From Vibrio sp. JC009 (GTDB lineage: Bacteria > Pseudomonadota > Gammaproteobacteria > Enterobacterales > Vibrionaceae), in the NCBI RefSeq assembly GCF_029016485.1, contig NZ_CP092106.1:2914001-2978000 (forward strand): a DNA stretch of 64,000 bases, written 5' to 3'. The number at the start of each line of letters is the position of its first letter. Positions within the stretch are counted from its first letter, which is position 1. Below, piece after piece: positions 37,286 through 45,701 of this stretch. Below the pieces are notes generated by a model. It worked only from the letters and a program-made list of their open reading frames with translations. It was not told where the DNA came from and searched no databases. A program made the translations under genes and the position numbers.

Positions 37286-39628
37286 TTAATAGTCGATATA
37301 TACATTTGCTGTTATATTTACGAGCCCGTCGCTTTCTTCGAAATTGAATTCATAGGACGCCTTATAGAGTGCTAAAAGGTCTACGTTGGTATCTCCAATC
37401 ACTGGGTGGTATAGGGTCACTAGAGGATCAGATTTTGTATTGTGAATGTAGTATTTGCCAAGGGGCTTCTTGGAGAATGCCGTATGTAGCTTTAAATCAC
37501 CATATTTATCCTTATCAATTGACTCGTAGATGTTTTGCCAGTCTTTGTGAGATATTACGAGCAAATCATTATCATCCATCTTGTTAAGATCTAGCGTTGC
37601 TAAATCTAGACCTCGCTCATTAATAGCCTTAAGTGCGATTGCATTATGCAACTTATCTAGCAATCTATAATGGTTAAATGATTGGTGAACATCAGTATCG
37701 TCCAGAAACTGAAATCTTCTGTATGAATGAAAAGAAACTCGGAACCCTTCTGGTTTGTAATAGGTTAGTGAATACGATTTCAATAGAGGGTTTGTTTCGA
37801 AAATGTCTCTCTGCGATACGAAACAGTTCTCAATGAAACGATTCTGTACATCTTCACTCAGTTTTTGAGTGTCAATCATGTTAATGCGTTTGTCATTAAC
37901 ATTTTTTTTGGCTTTTTCCAGAATGGGTATCACTGCATTCTTAAATCTCTGAGTTTCGTGTTCAATGCCAAAATAAGAACAGAATACCTCTGCATATGTG
38001 GAGGACTTAGCAAAGTAAATTACCTTATCTAATGATTCCAGTTGTCTTTGTGCATTACGAATAGTCTGCTCACCTATGTGCAAGTTGGTGTCCGTACTTG
38101 CTATGAAGGTGTGAACGTTTTTTGTCAGATTCTGTAGTCGCCAGCGATAGAGTACATACATTACTAACAAAGGAGTAGCTCTGATGTATGCAAGATTCAA
38201 CTCTTGTGCTTCTAACCGTCTAAAGCCATATGATTTACCGAGTTCTTGAACTATCGAACTCATAGATACTGGCAGTAGTTCTATGCCTAACATATGAACC
38301 CCTGATGCCGCTGGGTTAAAACTCTCTTGGCAATCTAATATGCATTTCCATAGACTTTTGCTAGCAAGCGCCCTGATCGCATACTGAGTGGTCCTTCGAG
38401 CATATAAAGCACTAACTTCTTTAATCATCTCTTCGAGCATATCGCCCTCGTATTTTGTTGCTCTACTGAGAATCTCTAAACGCTCTACTTCGGTATGGCT
38501 TGAAGATGAAAGTTTGTCCTGAACAAATTTATCTAGTAAAAGAATAAATTCATTGAAAAAACTCTGTGGGTCGCAAGATAACTTGTCCTTGTGTGTCTCA
38601 GTAAACCGATAGATCTCATTGAAATGATTTGGGTTGTAATCACCGAATAGGGAAGACAAGTTATGTAGTTCTTCTTGGAAGTGCCCTTCATAGTGAATGA
38701 ACTGTCTATAGTTCTCGATCAGCTCAGCTACGAGTTCTGGCTTTCTTAGTACAAGTAGCTCGATTGTGTCGTAAATATGCCCATCAATGAAAGCTAACGT
38801 GTTGGGATTTCGAATGTCCCATATGTTGACGTAAGCGAGGAAGTCTGCTTTTGCTAACCAGTGACTATCTGAGTTCAGTTCTCTATCAGTCTCTTCATAT
38901 AGGTGATTGTTTGCCCATGAGCTTCTTGCTCCTCCAAGTTTTCTATCGATGAATAGAATTAAGTGATGTCCGTAGTCCCTTTGGTATGAAATATATCTGT
39001 CCCTTCTTTGGGTGTTTCTGGTTGAGTTCAGAGTGACAGATAAGCCATCAAGCAGGCCTCTAATGGTTTGGGTGCCAATTGATGACTTACCGCTGTATGA
39101 ATCTTCTATTAATACGAACAGCCTTTCTTCAATTGAGCCTTTGTAGGGAGCAACCGTATTTTCAATGTTGTAGCGAGCTATTTGCACTAACAGCTCTACT
39201 TCATCGTTATAGGATTGTTCAGTCAGTGATGGCGTTGAGATTTTACTGATTAGATAGTCAAGGACGAGTTTGTCAGAACGAGTAGCTAGAAGAACTGTTT
39301 TGATAAAGATAACTTCATGAAGTAATAGAACTGAAGCGGCTACAGCAAATACACCTTCTATTAACACGACTATATTATCAGGGATAACTTTAGAATCAGT
39401 TGAGTTGAGAATCAGGATAGAGAATATAATGAAGATTAAAGCTGCTATTAATCGACCAAATAAGCTTCTTATGGTGAAACCCATAATTTCTTCAATAACT
39501 TCCATGTAAGAAGCTGAACCATACCGCCCTTTAATGCGGTTTAGGACTTCAAGGGCGATTGGTACTGTAAATGCTGCAAATGCAGTAAGTATGGTAACTA
39601 GATGCGTAAGAACAGTTAATCTATCCAT
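37286..39628 (-). CDS. Large membrane-anchored protein of unknown function (780 aa)
   Basis: 780 aa from ATG 39628. Three or four hydrophobic helices at the N-terminus (about residues 7-27, 57-75 and 84-108) are followed by about 650 residues predicted soluble, helix-rich and without Walker, nuclease or protease motifs that I can see. The soluble part has charged residues evenly spread and few Cys. No signal peptide. It forms its own transcription unit, with a terminator behind it and related repeat blocks on both sides. I do not recognise a family. Island location beside defence genes suggests an anti-phage effector or sensor, which is inference only. Confidence 0.7.
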   Translation of the reverse strand: MDRLTVLTHLVTILTAFAAFTVPIALEVLNRIKGRYGSASYMEVIEEIMGFTIRSLFGRLIAALIFIIFSILILNSTDSKVIPDNIVVLIEGVFAVAASVLLLHEVIFIKTVLLATRSDKLVLDYLISKISTPSLTEQSYNDEVELLVQIARYNIENTVAPYKGSIEERLFVLIEDSYSGKSSIGTQTIRGLLDGLSVTLNSTRNTQRRDRYISYQRDYGHHLILFIDRKLGGARSSWANNHLYEETDRELNSDSHWLAKADFLAYVNIWDIRNPNTLAFIDGHIYDTIELLVLRKPELVAELIENYRQFIHYEGHFQEELHNLSSLFGDYNPNHFNEIYRFTETHKDKLSCDPQSFFNEFILLLDKFVQDKLSSSSHTEVERLEILSRATKYEGDMLEEMIKEVSALYARRTTQYAIRALASKSLWKCILDCQESFNPAASGVHMLGIELLPVSMSSIVQELGKSYGFRRLEAQELNLAYIRATPLLVMYVLYRWRLQNLTKNVHTFIASTDTNLHIGEQTIRNAQRQLESLDKVIYFAKSSTYAEVFCSYFGIEHETQRFKNAVIPILEKAKKNVNDKRINMIDTQKLSEDVQNRFIENCFVSQRDIFETNPLLKSYSLTYYKPEGFRVSFHSYRRFQFLDDTDVHQSFNHYRLLDKLHNAIALKAINERGLDLATLDLNKMDDNDLLVISHKDWQNIYESIDKDKYGDLKLHTAFSKKPLGKYYIHNTKSDPLVTLYHPVIGDTNVDLLALYKASYEFNFEESDGLVNITANVYIDY

Positions 39629-40247
39629 TTGTTATAGAAAGCTTTTGTATTGAATATAAAGTATGCTCCTAAGTAGCGTTCAATTCCACTTTCTTTCGCA
39701 ATTACCAAGGGATCTGAGTTCCTTGCATCTCAACTACCGTGAGCGGTGGGAGCTGACTGCGTTTTACAATACTAAAAGTTATCCGTAGGGATAAATCAGC
39801 CTCTCATCGTAAGTTGAAAATGTCCAAACCTGTTCTAGAGCTACCAGATTTCGGGTGTGATCAGGTTCCGGGCTTTCCGGGTCACATCGGGACAAAAGCT
39901 CGTTAGAGCAAACTACCTAAAGCGCTTTTGCCCCAAAGTGTGTTTTCAACCCCCTCAGTCATAACAACTCCTAGCTTATAGTGTTGTGAAACGGATTCGG
40001 CGGTCACTTACTAGCAAGTACATAACCCACTGTTGCTAGGTACAATATGTCATAGCTTTTATTCAGTAGCATCTACAAAATTAACCCGTGCATTAAGCTA
40101 TGCAACTACTGTCCATAGCAACGCCCATTGTTTTTTTTGCCTTTATTGCAGTAAGATCTGGAACTTAAAGGCTTGATAGGGTGCTGTACTCATAGTGAGA
40201 ACTACGGCATAAAGCTGTTGATAAAGCGTTAAATGTACAAGGTAGTT
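39629..40247. other. Intergenic region with repeat block B
   Basis: About 620 bases between two divergent genes. The block 39836-39950 shares TAGAGCTACCA, GGGACAAAA and TTAGAGC, in order with intervening differences, with the block at 37126-37151. It can fold: GGTGTGA with TCACATC around a CCGGG/CCGGG core, and GCTC-GTTA-GAGC. The rest (39960-40247) must hold the promoter of the 226-aa gene; no coding frame stands out. A 66-codon minus frame at 40143-40343 overlaps that gene and is rejected. Confidence 0.4.
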
Positions 40248-40928
40248 ATGAGTCGAGAAAACAGATATGAACGTACCCCAGAAGAACAAAAACGGTGTGA
40301 AGAGATACATGATACATATCGAGAGGATCTTCTTAAGCGTCAACTGTCAAACAGTGAGGGCTATGACAAAGCTATTTTGTCACTGTCATCAGCGGGATTA
40401 GCTTTATCGCTAACTGCCATACGTTTCATTGTTCCTTTGGAAACAGCTTCATATTTATGGAGCATAAAAGCAGCATGGGCCTTGTTTTTATTTACTGTAG
40501 TTTCTACGTTAGTCGCATATCTTGTTGGAAATCATGCAATATCAAAAGAGCTCGTTAAAGCCGAAAATTATTATATAAAGGGAATAGTTAACGCTCACTT
40601 AGAACCTAACATATATCAAAAAATCAACCACATGTTGAATAGAATAACTGGAGTGTTTTTCATTCTAGCAATATCATTGGTAGTTGGTTTTGTAATATGC
40701 AATGTAGAGAGTCATAACATGAGTGATAAAAAAGCTACGACTAAAACTGTTTTCGTCACCGACAGTGCCGACATCCCTAAAATGCAAGCTGCTCCGGGGC
40801 GTGATTTTGAAGCAAGTGCAGATATCCCAACAATGCAAATGGCTCCGGGTACTCCTGCATCAAGTGGTCAATCAAGTGCAGGAAATGGTAATTCAGGTTC
40901 AAGCTCGGGTAGTTCCGAGAAAAAGTAA
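40248..40928 (+). CDS. Membrane protein with three helices and a Gly/Ser-rich tail (226 aa)
   Basis: Start at ATG 40248 (MSRENRYERTPEE), preceded by AAGG; an ATG 15 bases upstream is also open. A charged helical N-terminus leads to a helix (ILSLSSAGLALSLTAIRFIV), a second (AAWALFLFTVVSTLVAYLV) and a third (GVFFILAISLVVGFVI). The tail holds two copies of ADIPxMQxAPG and ends in a Ser/Gly/Asn-rich stretch. The pattern of helical N-terminus plus KAILSLSSAGLALSL is one I have seen in uncharacterised small membrane proteins of mobile DNA, possibly SLATT-like. A strong terminator follows. Confidence 0.65.
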   Translation: MSRENRYERTPEEQKRCEEIHDTYREDLLKRQLSNSEGYDKAILSLSSAGLALSLTAIRFIVPLETASYLWSIKAAWALFLFTVVSTLVAYLVGNHAISKELVKAENYYIKGIVNAHLEPNIYQKINHMLNRITGVFFILAISLVVGFVICNVESHNMSDKKATTKTVFVTDSADIPKMQAAPGRDFEASADIPTMQMAPGTPASSGQSSAGNGNSGSSSGSSEKK

Positions 40929-40955
40929 CATTTCACAAGTTGTTTAAGAGTGATT

Positions 40956-40998
40956 CGCAACGCATGGCATTTTTACTATGCGTTGCGTTTTGTGTTTA
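40956..40998 (+). terminator. Intrinsic terminator after the 226-aa gene
   Basis: Perfect 10-bp stem CGCAACGCAT (40956-40965) with ATGCGTTGCG (40978-40987), then TTTTGTGTTT. Confidence 0.85.
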
Positions 40999-41054
40999 AG
41001 GTGTCACGCGGCGGTTCCGGCAAGTTTTACTTCTATAACTCGTTGAATAATTGC

Positions 41055-41087
41055 ATTAAAAAATAGAAATGCCGCTACTAGAGCGGC
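41055..41087 (-). terminator. Terminator of the 59-aa gene
   Basis: GCCGCT (41071-41076) pairs with AGCGGC (41082-41087); on the minus strand it is followed by ATTTCTATTTTTT. It ends 5 bases before the stop codon of the small gene. Confidence 0.7.
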
Positions 41088-41092
41088 TTCTG

Positions 41093-41272
41093 TCATCTTA
41101 TGACCATGTACCCGGATGAGTCTATCGGAGCACTCATATCAATACCGCTTGAGTCCTTTCCTTTTGAGGCCAGCTTTAATCGCTCTTTGTAACTAAGTCC
41201 TTGTTTATTTGGACAAGTTAATGAAGCTCTATTAGCGAAACCTTTTCTATTGTTGCGATCCTTTTTATTCAT
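41093..41272 (-). CDS. Miniprotein, 59 aa
   Basis: Begins MNKKDRNNRKGFANRAS and ends SGYMVIR. AGGAG stands seven bases before the ATG and an intrinsic terminator follows the stop, so it appears to be translated. The N-terminal half is very basic, with one Cys. It lies 37 bp downstream of the kinase gene on the same strand and may be the fourth gene of that operon. The AGGAGTTA sequence and start lie inside a small inverted repeat (AACTCC/GGAGTT). No family recognised. Confidence 0.5.
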   Translation of the reverse strand: MNKKDRNNRKGFANRASLTCPNKQGLSYKERLKLASKGKDSSGIDMSAPIDSSGYMVIR

Positions 41273-41309
41273 AAAGTAACTCCTTCCTCAAAGGTTCTAT
41301 ATGAGGGAG

Positions 41310-42353
41310 TTATTCACCTTTAAAGAAGCGGTTAAGCTCTCTAGTGGTGATTTTAGGCTTTGTATATTTACTTGTTCTAGTACGGCGTCCTTGACCATTA
41401 ACTTTATAAGCCTCTGATTTCTGATTCTCATCTAGCTCTATACAGTGTAATACACCCGTATCTGAAGTCTTAGACCATTTTCGAATATGTCCTAAGTTCT
41501 CATACTGCCAATCAAAGTATCTATCGTCTACATCCGATAGAGCATTCACAACCTCTATTACAGCCTGATACCTATCAACCGGATCAACAGCTAAACACCT
41601 ATTGATTACTGAGTGCAATTTATTCGGAATATGTTCTGGGAGTACATTCCGGTCAGGGAATATACCATTTACTAATTCCTGCTCAAAGTGGGCGCGATCG
41701 AAATCTGCACCAGTTCCAAACTTAGCATATTGACTATTAAAATTATCACTTCCAACGCACATGCGATAAATCGTCAGACCTGCTTGGTATATGTCAGATG
41801 TCGTAGTGAGTAACTTGGTATTTATAAGTTCAGGAGGTGTATGACTGCTGTATATTTGTCTTGGTGTATTGAACCCATATGCATCCATATATTTTGCCAA
41901 TCCAAAATCTGAGAGCATCGCTTCATTTCTTACCGAAAGCATTATGTTGTCCGGCTTCAAGTCAAAATGCAGTAACCCATTTGAGTGTATATGATGAAGC
42001 CCACTTAGAAACTGAATTGAGTATCTAATAATTTCGCGTACCGTTAGAAAGCGCCCATTCATGAACCTACTTAAAGATCCGTTAGAGTAAAAAGGCATGG
42101 TCATATAAACGAAGTCATTGTCAAAACACGCATAATTTACTTCAACAACATTAGGATGCTGTATTGCATATAGCATTCTGGCTTCGTCAAAAAACTGTTC
42201 TGGAGTTTGAAATTTAATTTTTGGGACTTGCTTGAGAACCATCTCTGCGTTCAAGGCGCTATCTCTAATTTTAAACACCCTAGAATTCTTGCCCTCTTGG
42301 CCTATTTCCTCAATAGGTTCAAACTGCACAGCAGCAACATGGTAATTAGGCAT
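41310..42353 (-). CDS. Hanks-type serine/threonine protein kinase
   Basis: 347 aa. The kinase fold covers about residues 10-270: Gly-rich loop IGQEGKNSRVFKI, Lys in MVLKQV (about 41), helix-C Glu in FFDEARML, catalytic loop HFDLKPDNIML (about 133-143), DFGLAKY (about 152) and PPELI in place of APE. The catalytic loop has HFD instead of HRD, as in kinases that are not switched by activation-loop phosphorylation. The last 70 residues are basic (GQGRRTRTSKYTKPK) and have no membrane helix, unlike PknB-type receptors, so it is a soluble kinase. It overlaps the 153-aa gene by 8 bp. Soluble kinases of this kind (Stk2-like) can be anti-phage factors. Confidence 0.88.
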   Translation of the reverse strand: MPNYHVAAVQFEPIEEIGQEGKNSRVFKIRDSALNAEMVLKQVPKIKFQTPEQFFDEARMLYAIQHPNVVEVNYACFDNDFVYMTMPFYSNGSLSRFMNGRFLTVREIIRYSIQFLSGLHHIHSNGLLHFDLKPDNIMLSVRNEAMLSDFGLAKYMDAYGFNTPRQIYSSHTPPELINTKLLTTTSDIYQAGLTIYRMCVGSDNFNSQYAKFGTGADFDRAHFEQELVNGIFPDRNVLPEHIPNKLHSVINRCLAVDPVDRYQAVIEVVNALSDVDDRYFDWQYENLGHIRKWSKTSDTGVLHCIELDENQKSEAYKVNGQGRRTRTSKYTKPKITTRELNRFFKGE

Positions 42354-42807
42354 AAATTGCTCCCAAAGCGGTAACTATAGCCTCTCGTTCTTTCTCGTTG
42401 AAACTTTGCCAATCAGCAACTTGTTCAAAGTCTATGGCTTTTGTGTTTATGAGGCGCTTGAGCTGAGTTTTATCTTCATTCACCTTGGCTGCGATTGTCG
42501 CCAAGCCACCTTGATAATATTTAGTCAGATTACTTGAAGCAAAAGCCTCTTGCAGAACACCTTCAATCTGAATGCGCATTTTGCATGAGGATTTTGCAAT
42601 AGTTTCAGTTAGTCGGATACCAGCAAAATCGATACTATATTCATGCAATACATCAAGTATGGTTGCACGTACGTATTTGAGCTTTTCTGGAATCTCAAGT
42701 GCGTTCGGTATTTTTATTTCCTCGACGTTAATCAACTGCTTTTCCTCTGCGTTGTATACACAGAAAGTGACTTCTGTTGGGGAGGCTCGTAGCCCTAGTG
42801 TGTTCAT
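42346..42807 (-). CDS. RNase H/RuvC-like fold protein, probably non-catalytic (153 aa)
   Basis: The N-terminus MNTLGLRASPTEVTFCVYNA forms a predicted beta-hairpin like that of RuvC-type proteins, followed by a helix (EKLKYVRATILDVLHEY) and a strand IDFAGIRLTE. The C-terminal EREAIVTALGAIYA resembles the last helix of RuvC. The acidic catalytic residue expected after the first strand is absent, so catalysis is doubtful. Fold assignment is by pattern only. It overlaps the kinase gene by 8 bp and follows the trypco2-like gene, so the three form one operon. Confidence 0.55.
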   Translation of the reverse strand: MNTLGLRASPTEVTFCVYNAEEKQLINVEEIKIPNALEIPEKLKYVRATILDVLHEYSIDFAGIRLTETIAKSSCKMRIQIEGVLQEAFASSNLTKYYQGGLATIAAKVNEDKTQLKRLINTKAIDFEQVADWQSFNEKEREAIVTALGAIYA

Positions 42808-42897
42808 AAAAGCGACCTGTCACTGACGTTTATTATTTAAACTAATAATTATTTGTGTAGCAGATATGACGCCACTAACACAAAACTTCTTCAAATA

Positions 42898-43221
42898 TTA
42901 CTCGGGTTGAGCAAACGATACTGGCACATTGAATTTTACGCGAGAAGTGTATGTATCTTTTGATTGTGTACCACCTCCTAGACCGATACCCATGACTGAT
43001 ATTTTTCCTTCTCCATTAGATGTATCTTCTGTCGTTATCGCAACATCAAACTCAATAGACTGTAATACAGAACAATTACTGCCGTATACCCCAGTATCTC
43101 TGTGCATACTACCCGGAGCATCATTAACAATTGCACCATAACCGGAACATTCAGATTGAGCGTCATGAACTCCTTTTGAGATCATACTAATGGTTTTTGC
43201 CACAAATTTATCCAGTTCCAT
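42898..43221 (-). CDS. Trypco2-like domain protein (107 aa)
   Basis: 107 aa: an N-terminal helix (MELDKFVAKTISMISKGV), then strands IEFDVAITTE, GKISVMGIGLGGG and DTYTSRVKFNVPVSF. This matches the trypco2 pattern (trypsin-co-occurring domain 2), described in comparative genomics of NTP-dependent conflict systems, where it is coupled to peptidases, kinases and nucleases as a sensor or adaptor. It is the first gene of the trio, 90 bp upstream of the RNase H-like gene. Four Cys/His-type residues are in the middle. The function is inferred from family and neighbours. Confidence 0.6.
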   Translation of the reverse strand: MELDKFVAKTISMISKGVHDAQSECSGYGAIVNDAPGSMHRDTGVYGSNCSVLQSIEFDVAITTEDTSNGEGKISVMGIGLGGGTQSKDTYTSRVKFNVPVSFAQPE

Positions 43222-43287
43222 ATCTCACCTTATTTTCATGGGTATGCCACTAATTAAATATGCTCTGTTTTAACTTATTGTTCTTCC

Positions 43288-43887
43288 TTAAGTCTCACAA
43301 TTCTCAGAAATTGTCAGCGCATCCTCTATCTCAACACCCAAATATTCAATAGTGCTTTCGAGCTTAGCATGACCAAGAAGCAACTGGATAGCCCGTAAGT
43401 TCTTGGTTTTAGCGTAGATCAAGGAAGCCTTGGTTCTGCGCAAGGAATGTGTCCCGTATTGTGTTTTATCTAGACCGATATCAGTCACCCAACGGTTAAC
43501 CAATGTGGTGTAGTAATGATATGAGATTGGCTGCCCATCTCGTCGCGGGCTAGGAAACAGATAGTCTGCTGGTGCCAATGTATTTTGAATGATCCACTGT
43601 GACAGTGTTTGCTGAGTCTTTGGCGTGATCTCAAAGTGAACTTCTTGATGGGTCTTCTTTTGCCGCACGATGGCTCTAGACATTACGCAGCCACTACGGC
43701 TAACGTCTTGTACTTTCAGGTTTAGCAAGTCACAAGCCCTGAGCTTACAGTCAATGGCAAGATTAAACAGTGCCAACTCAAACAATCGCTCTTCAAGCTC
43801 TAATCGAATGCGGATGCGCCAGATATCTTCCAGCTTAAGCGCCTTCTTCTGCCCGACTCGCATTCCTTTGTTCCATCCACCCACCAT
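43288..43887 (-). CDS. Minimal tyrosine recombinase (FimB/integrase-like)
   Basis: 199 aa from ATG 43887, which has GAGGG upstream; the open frame extends 15 codons further. It holds the catalytic domain only: Arg in KLRACDLLNL, Lys in RQKKTHQEV, HxxR in THSLRRTKA, His in LLLGHAKLEST and Tyr in TIEYLGVE. The size matches FimB/FimE-type switch recombinases, which invert promoters or genes. It lies next to, and divergent from, the type I restriction operon, a position where such enzymes are found near hsdS shufflons. No inverted hsdS copy is visible here. Confidence 0.85.
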   Translation of the reverse strand: MVGGWNKGMRVGQKKALKLEDIWRIRIRLELEERLFELALFNLAIDCKLRACDLLNLKVQDVSRSGCVMSRAIVRQKKTHQEVHFEITPKTQQTLSQWIIQNTLAPADYLFPSPRRDGQPISYHYYTTLVNRWVTDIGLDKTQYGTHSLRRTKASLIYAKTKNLRAIQLLLGHAKLESTIEYLGVEIEDALTISENCET

Positions 43888-43997
43888 GATATGTCCCTCT
43901 TTTCGTAACAAATCAGTTAAACCATGGCACAAACCAATGAAAACTCACCAACTTAGGAGTATTATTTCCCGATTCGAACGTCAAAAAGTTACGCAAA

Positions 43998-45701
43998 ATG
44001 AACCAGAAAGAACAAGAATTCCTGAAGGAGCTGGATAACAAGCTCTGGACTGCTGCAGACAAGCTGCGCTCCACCCTAGATGCCGCACAATACAAGCACG
44101 CCGTGCTGGGTATGATCTTTGTTAAATACGTTTCCGATGCATTTCAGATCCGCCAAGAGGAGATCAAGGCAGATCTATCGAATCCAGATCATGAGTACTA
44201 TTTAGATCCTGAGAACTACTCTCAAGAAGAATTGATCGAAGAGATCAACATCGAACTCGAACAACGCGATTTTTACACAGAGAAAAATGTTTTCTGGTTA
44301 CCAGTGGGCTCCCGCTGGCAGTTCTTGCAAGACAATGGCCCTCTGGTTATCGGTGGTGCCGACCTTGAAATCGAGGGAAAAACCAAGCGCATTACCTCTG
44401 TAGGACACCTAATCGACAACGCACTGGAAGGAATTGAGCGAGATAACCCTAAGCTGAAAGGCGTTCTGAACAAGCACTACTCCCAACTTCGTATAGACCA
44501 ATCCAAGTTAAACGAGTTGATTAACCTGATTGCTACCATCCCGTTTAACCATGCATCTCTGAACAGTAAAGATATCTTAGGCCATGTCTACGAATACATG
44601 TTGGGTCAGTTCGCTTTGGCAGAGGGTAAGAAAGGTGGTCAGTTCTATACGCCAGCTTCCATCGTAAGCCTTATTGTTGAGATGATTGAACCATTCGAAG
44701 GTCGAGTGTATGACCCTGCAATGGGCTCCGGTGGTTTCTTCGTTCAGTCAGAGAAGTTTATCGAGCGCTACGCAAACGAAAAGCACTTCGATCCGGTGAC
44801 TCAGAAGCAGAAAATTTCTATCTACGGTCAGGAGTATAACCACACCACTTGGCAGCTAGCCGCGATGAATATGGCAATCCGTGGTTTGGATTATGACTTC
44901 GGTAAAGAGCCAGCTAGTACCTATACCAATGACCAGCATCCGGATTTACGCGCTGATTTCATCATGGCAAACCCTCCATTCAACATGAAAGAGTGGAATA
45001 CGGGTGTAGACGATAACGACCCTCGCTGGAAATACGGCCTGCCGCCCGCTGGAAACGCCAACTTCGCATGGATGCAGCATATGGTTCATCATTTGGCTCC
45101 GGATGGTTCGCAAGCGCTACTATTGGCAAATGGCTCTATGAGCTCGACCACAAATAATGAAGGCGAGATCCGTAAAGCTCTGATCGAAAATGATCTGATC
45201 GAATGCATGGTGGCACTTCCGGGGCAACTATTTACCAATACCCAGATCCCTGCCTGTATCTGGTTCCTGACCAAGAACAAGAATCCTCGTGTTGATAAGG
45301 CTGGACGCAAGTTGCGTGGTCGTAACGGTGAAGTGCTGTTTATCGATGCACGTAACCTTGGTTATATGAAAGACCGTGTTCTGCGTGACTTTACCCGTGA
45401 TGACATTCAGAAAGTGGCTGACCTATACCATGCATGGAAGACAGGTGAAGAAGTTCATGCTGTAGCGTATGAGGACGAGGCTGGATTTTGTAAGTCAGTA
45501 AAGCTAGAAGAAATCATTAAGCACGATTACGTGCTGACTCCGGGGCGTTACGTAGGAGCGGCAGAGGAAGAGGATGATGGAGTTCCTTTTGCTGAAAAGA
45601 TGGCAGTACTTACAAAGAAGCTAAGTGATCAGTTTGTTGAGTCTGCCAAACTAGAAGCTGAAATTAAACAGAATCTGGCGGGGTTAGGATATGAGCTGTA
45701 A
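43998..45701 (+). CDS. hsdM: Type I restriction-modification DNA methyltransferase subunit HsdM
   Basis: 567 aa. An N-terminal helical HsdM_N region (about 1-150) leads to the N6-adenine methyltransferase domain, with motif I YDPAMGSGGFFVQ (about 242) and motif IV NPPFNMKEW (about 329). It methylates adenine in the target chosen by HsdS. The gene overlaps hsdS by 11 bp, so the subunits are translationally coupled. The ribosome site is weak. Divergent from the minimal recombinase. Confidence 0.95.
   Translation: MNQKEQEFLKELDNKLWTAADKLRSTLDAAQYKHAVLGMIFVKYVSDAFQIRQEEIKADLSNPDHEYYLDPENYSQEELIEEINIELEQRDFYTEKNVFWLPVGSRWQFLQDNGPLVIGGADLEIEGKTKRITSVGHLIDNALEGIERDNPKLKGVLNKHYSQLRIDQSKLNELINLIATIPFNHASLNSKDILGHVYEYMLGQFALAEGKKGGQFYTPASIVSLIVEMIEPFEGRVYDPAMGSGGFFVQSEKFIERYANEKHFDPVTQKQKISIYGQEYNHTTWQLAAMNMAIRGLDYDFGKEPASTYTNDQHPDLRADFIMANPPFNMKEWNTGVDDNDPRWKYGLPPAGNANFAWMQHMVHHLAPDGSQALLLANGSMSSTTNNEGEIRKALIENDLIECMVALPGQLFTNTQIPACIWFLTKNKNPRVDKAGRKLRGRNGEVLFIDARNLGYMKDRVLRDFTRDDIQKVADLYHAWKTGEEVHAVAYEDEAGFCKSVKLEEIIKHDYVLTPGRYVGAAEEEDDGVPFAEKMAVLTKKLSDQFVESAKLEAEIKQNLAGLGYEL

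Noticed and set aside
37095..39950. Integron attC sites (GCCTAAC at 37102 and CGTTAGAG at 39902 look like attC boxes)
   Set aside because: No matching GTTRRRY/RYYYAAC pairs at proper spacing, the orientation is opposite to the genes, and no integron integrase is in the window.
40143..40343. 66-codon hydrophobic minus-strand frame
   Set aside because: Overlaps the start of the 226-aa gene and its leader, with no ribosome site.
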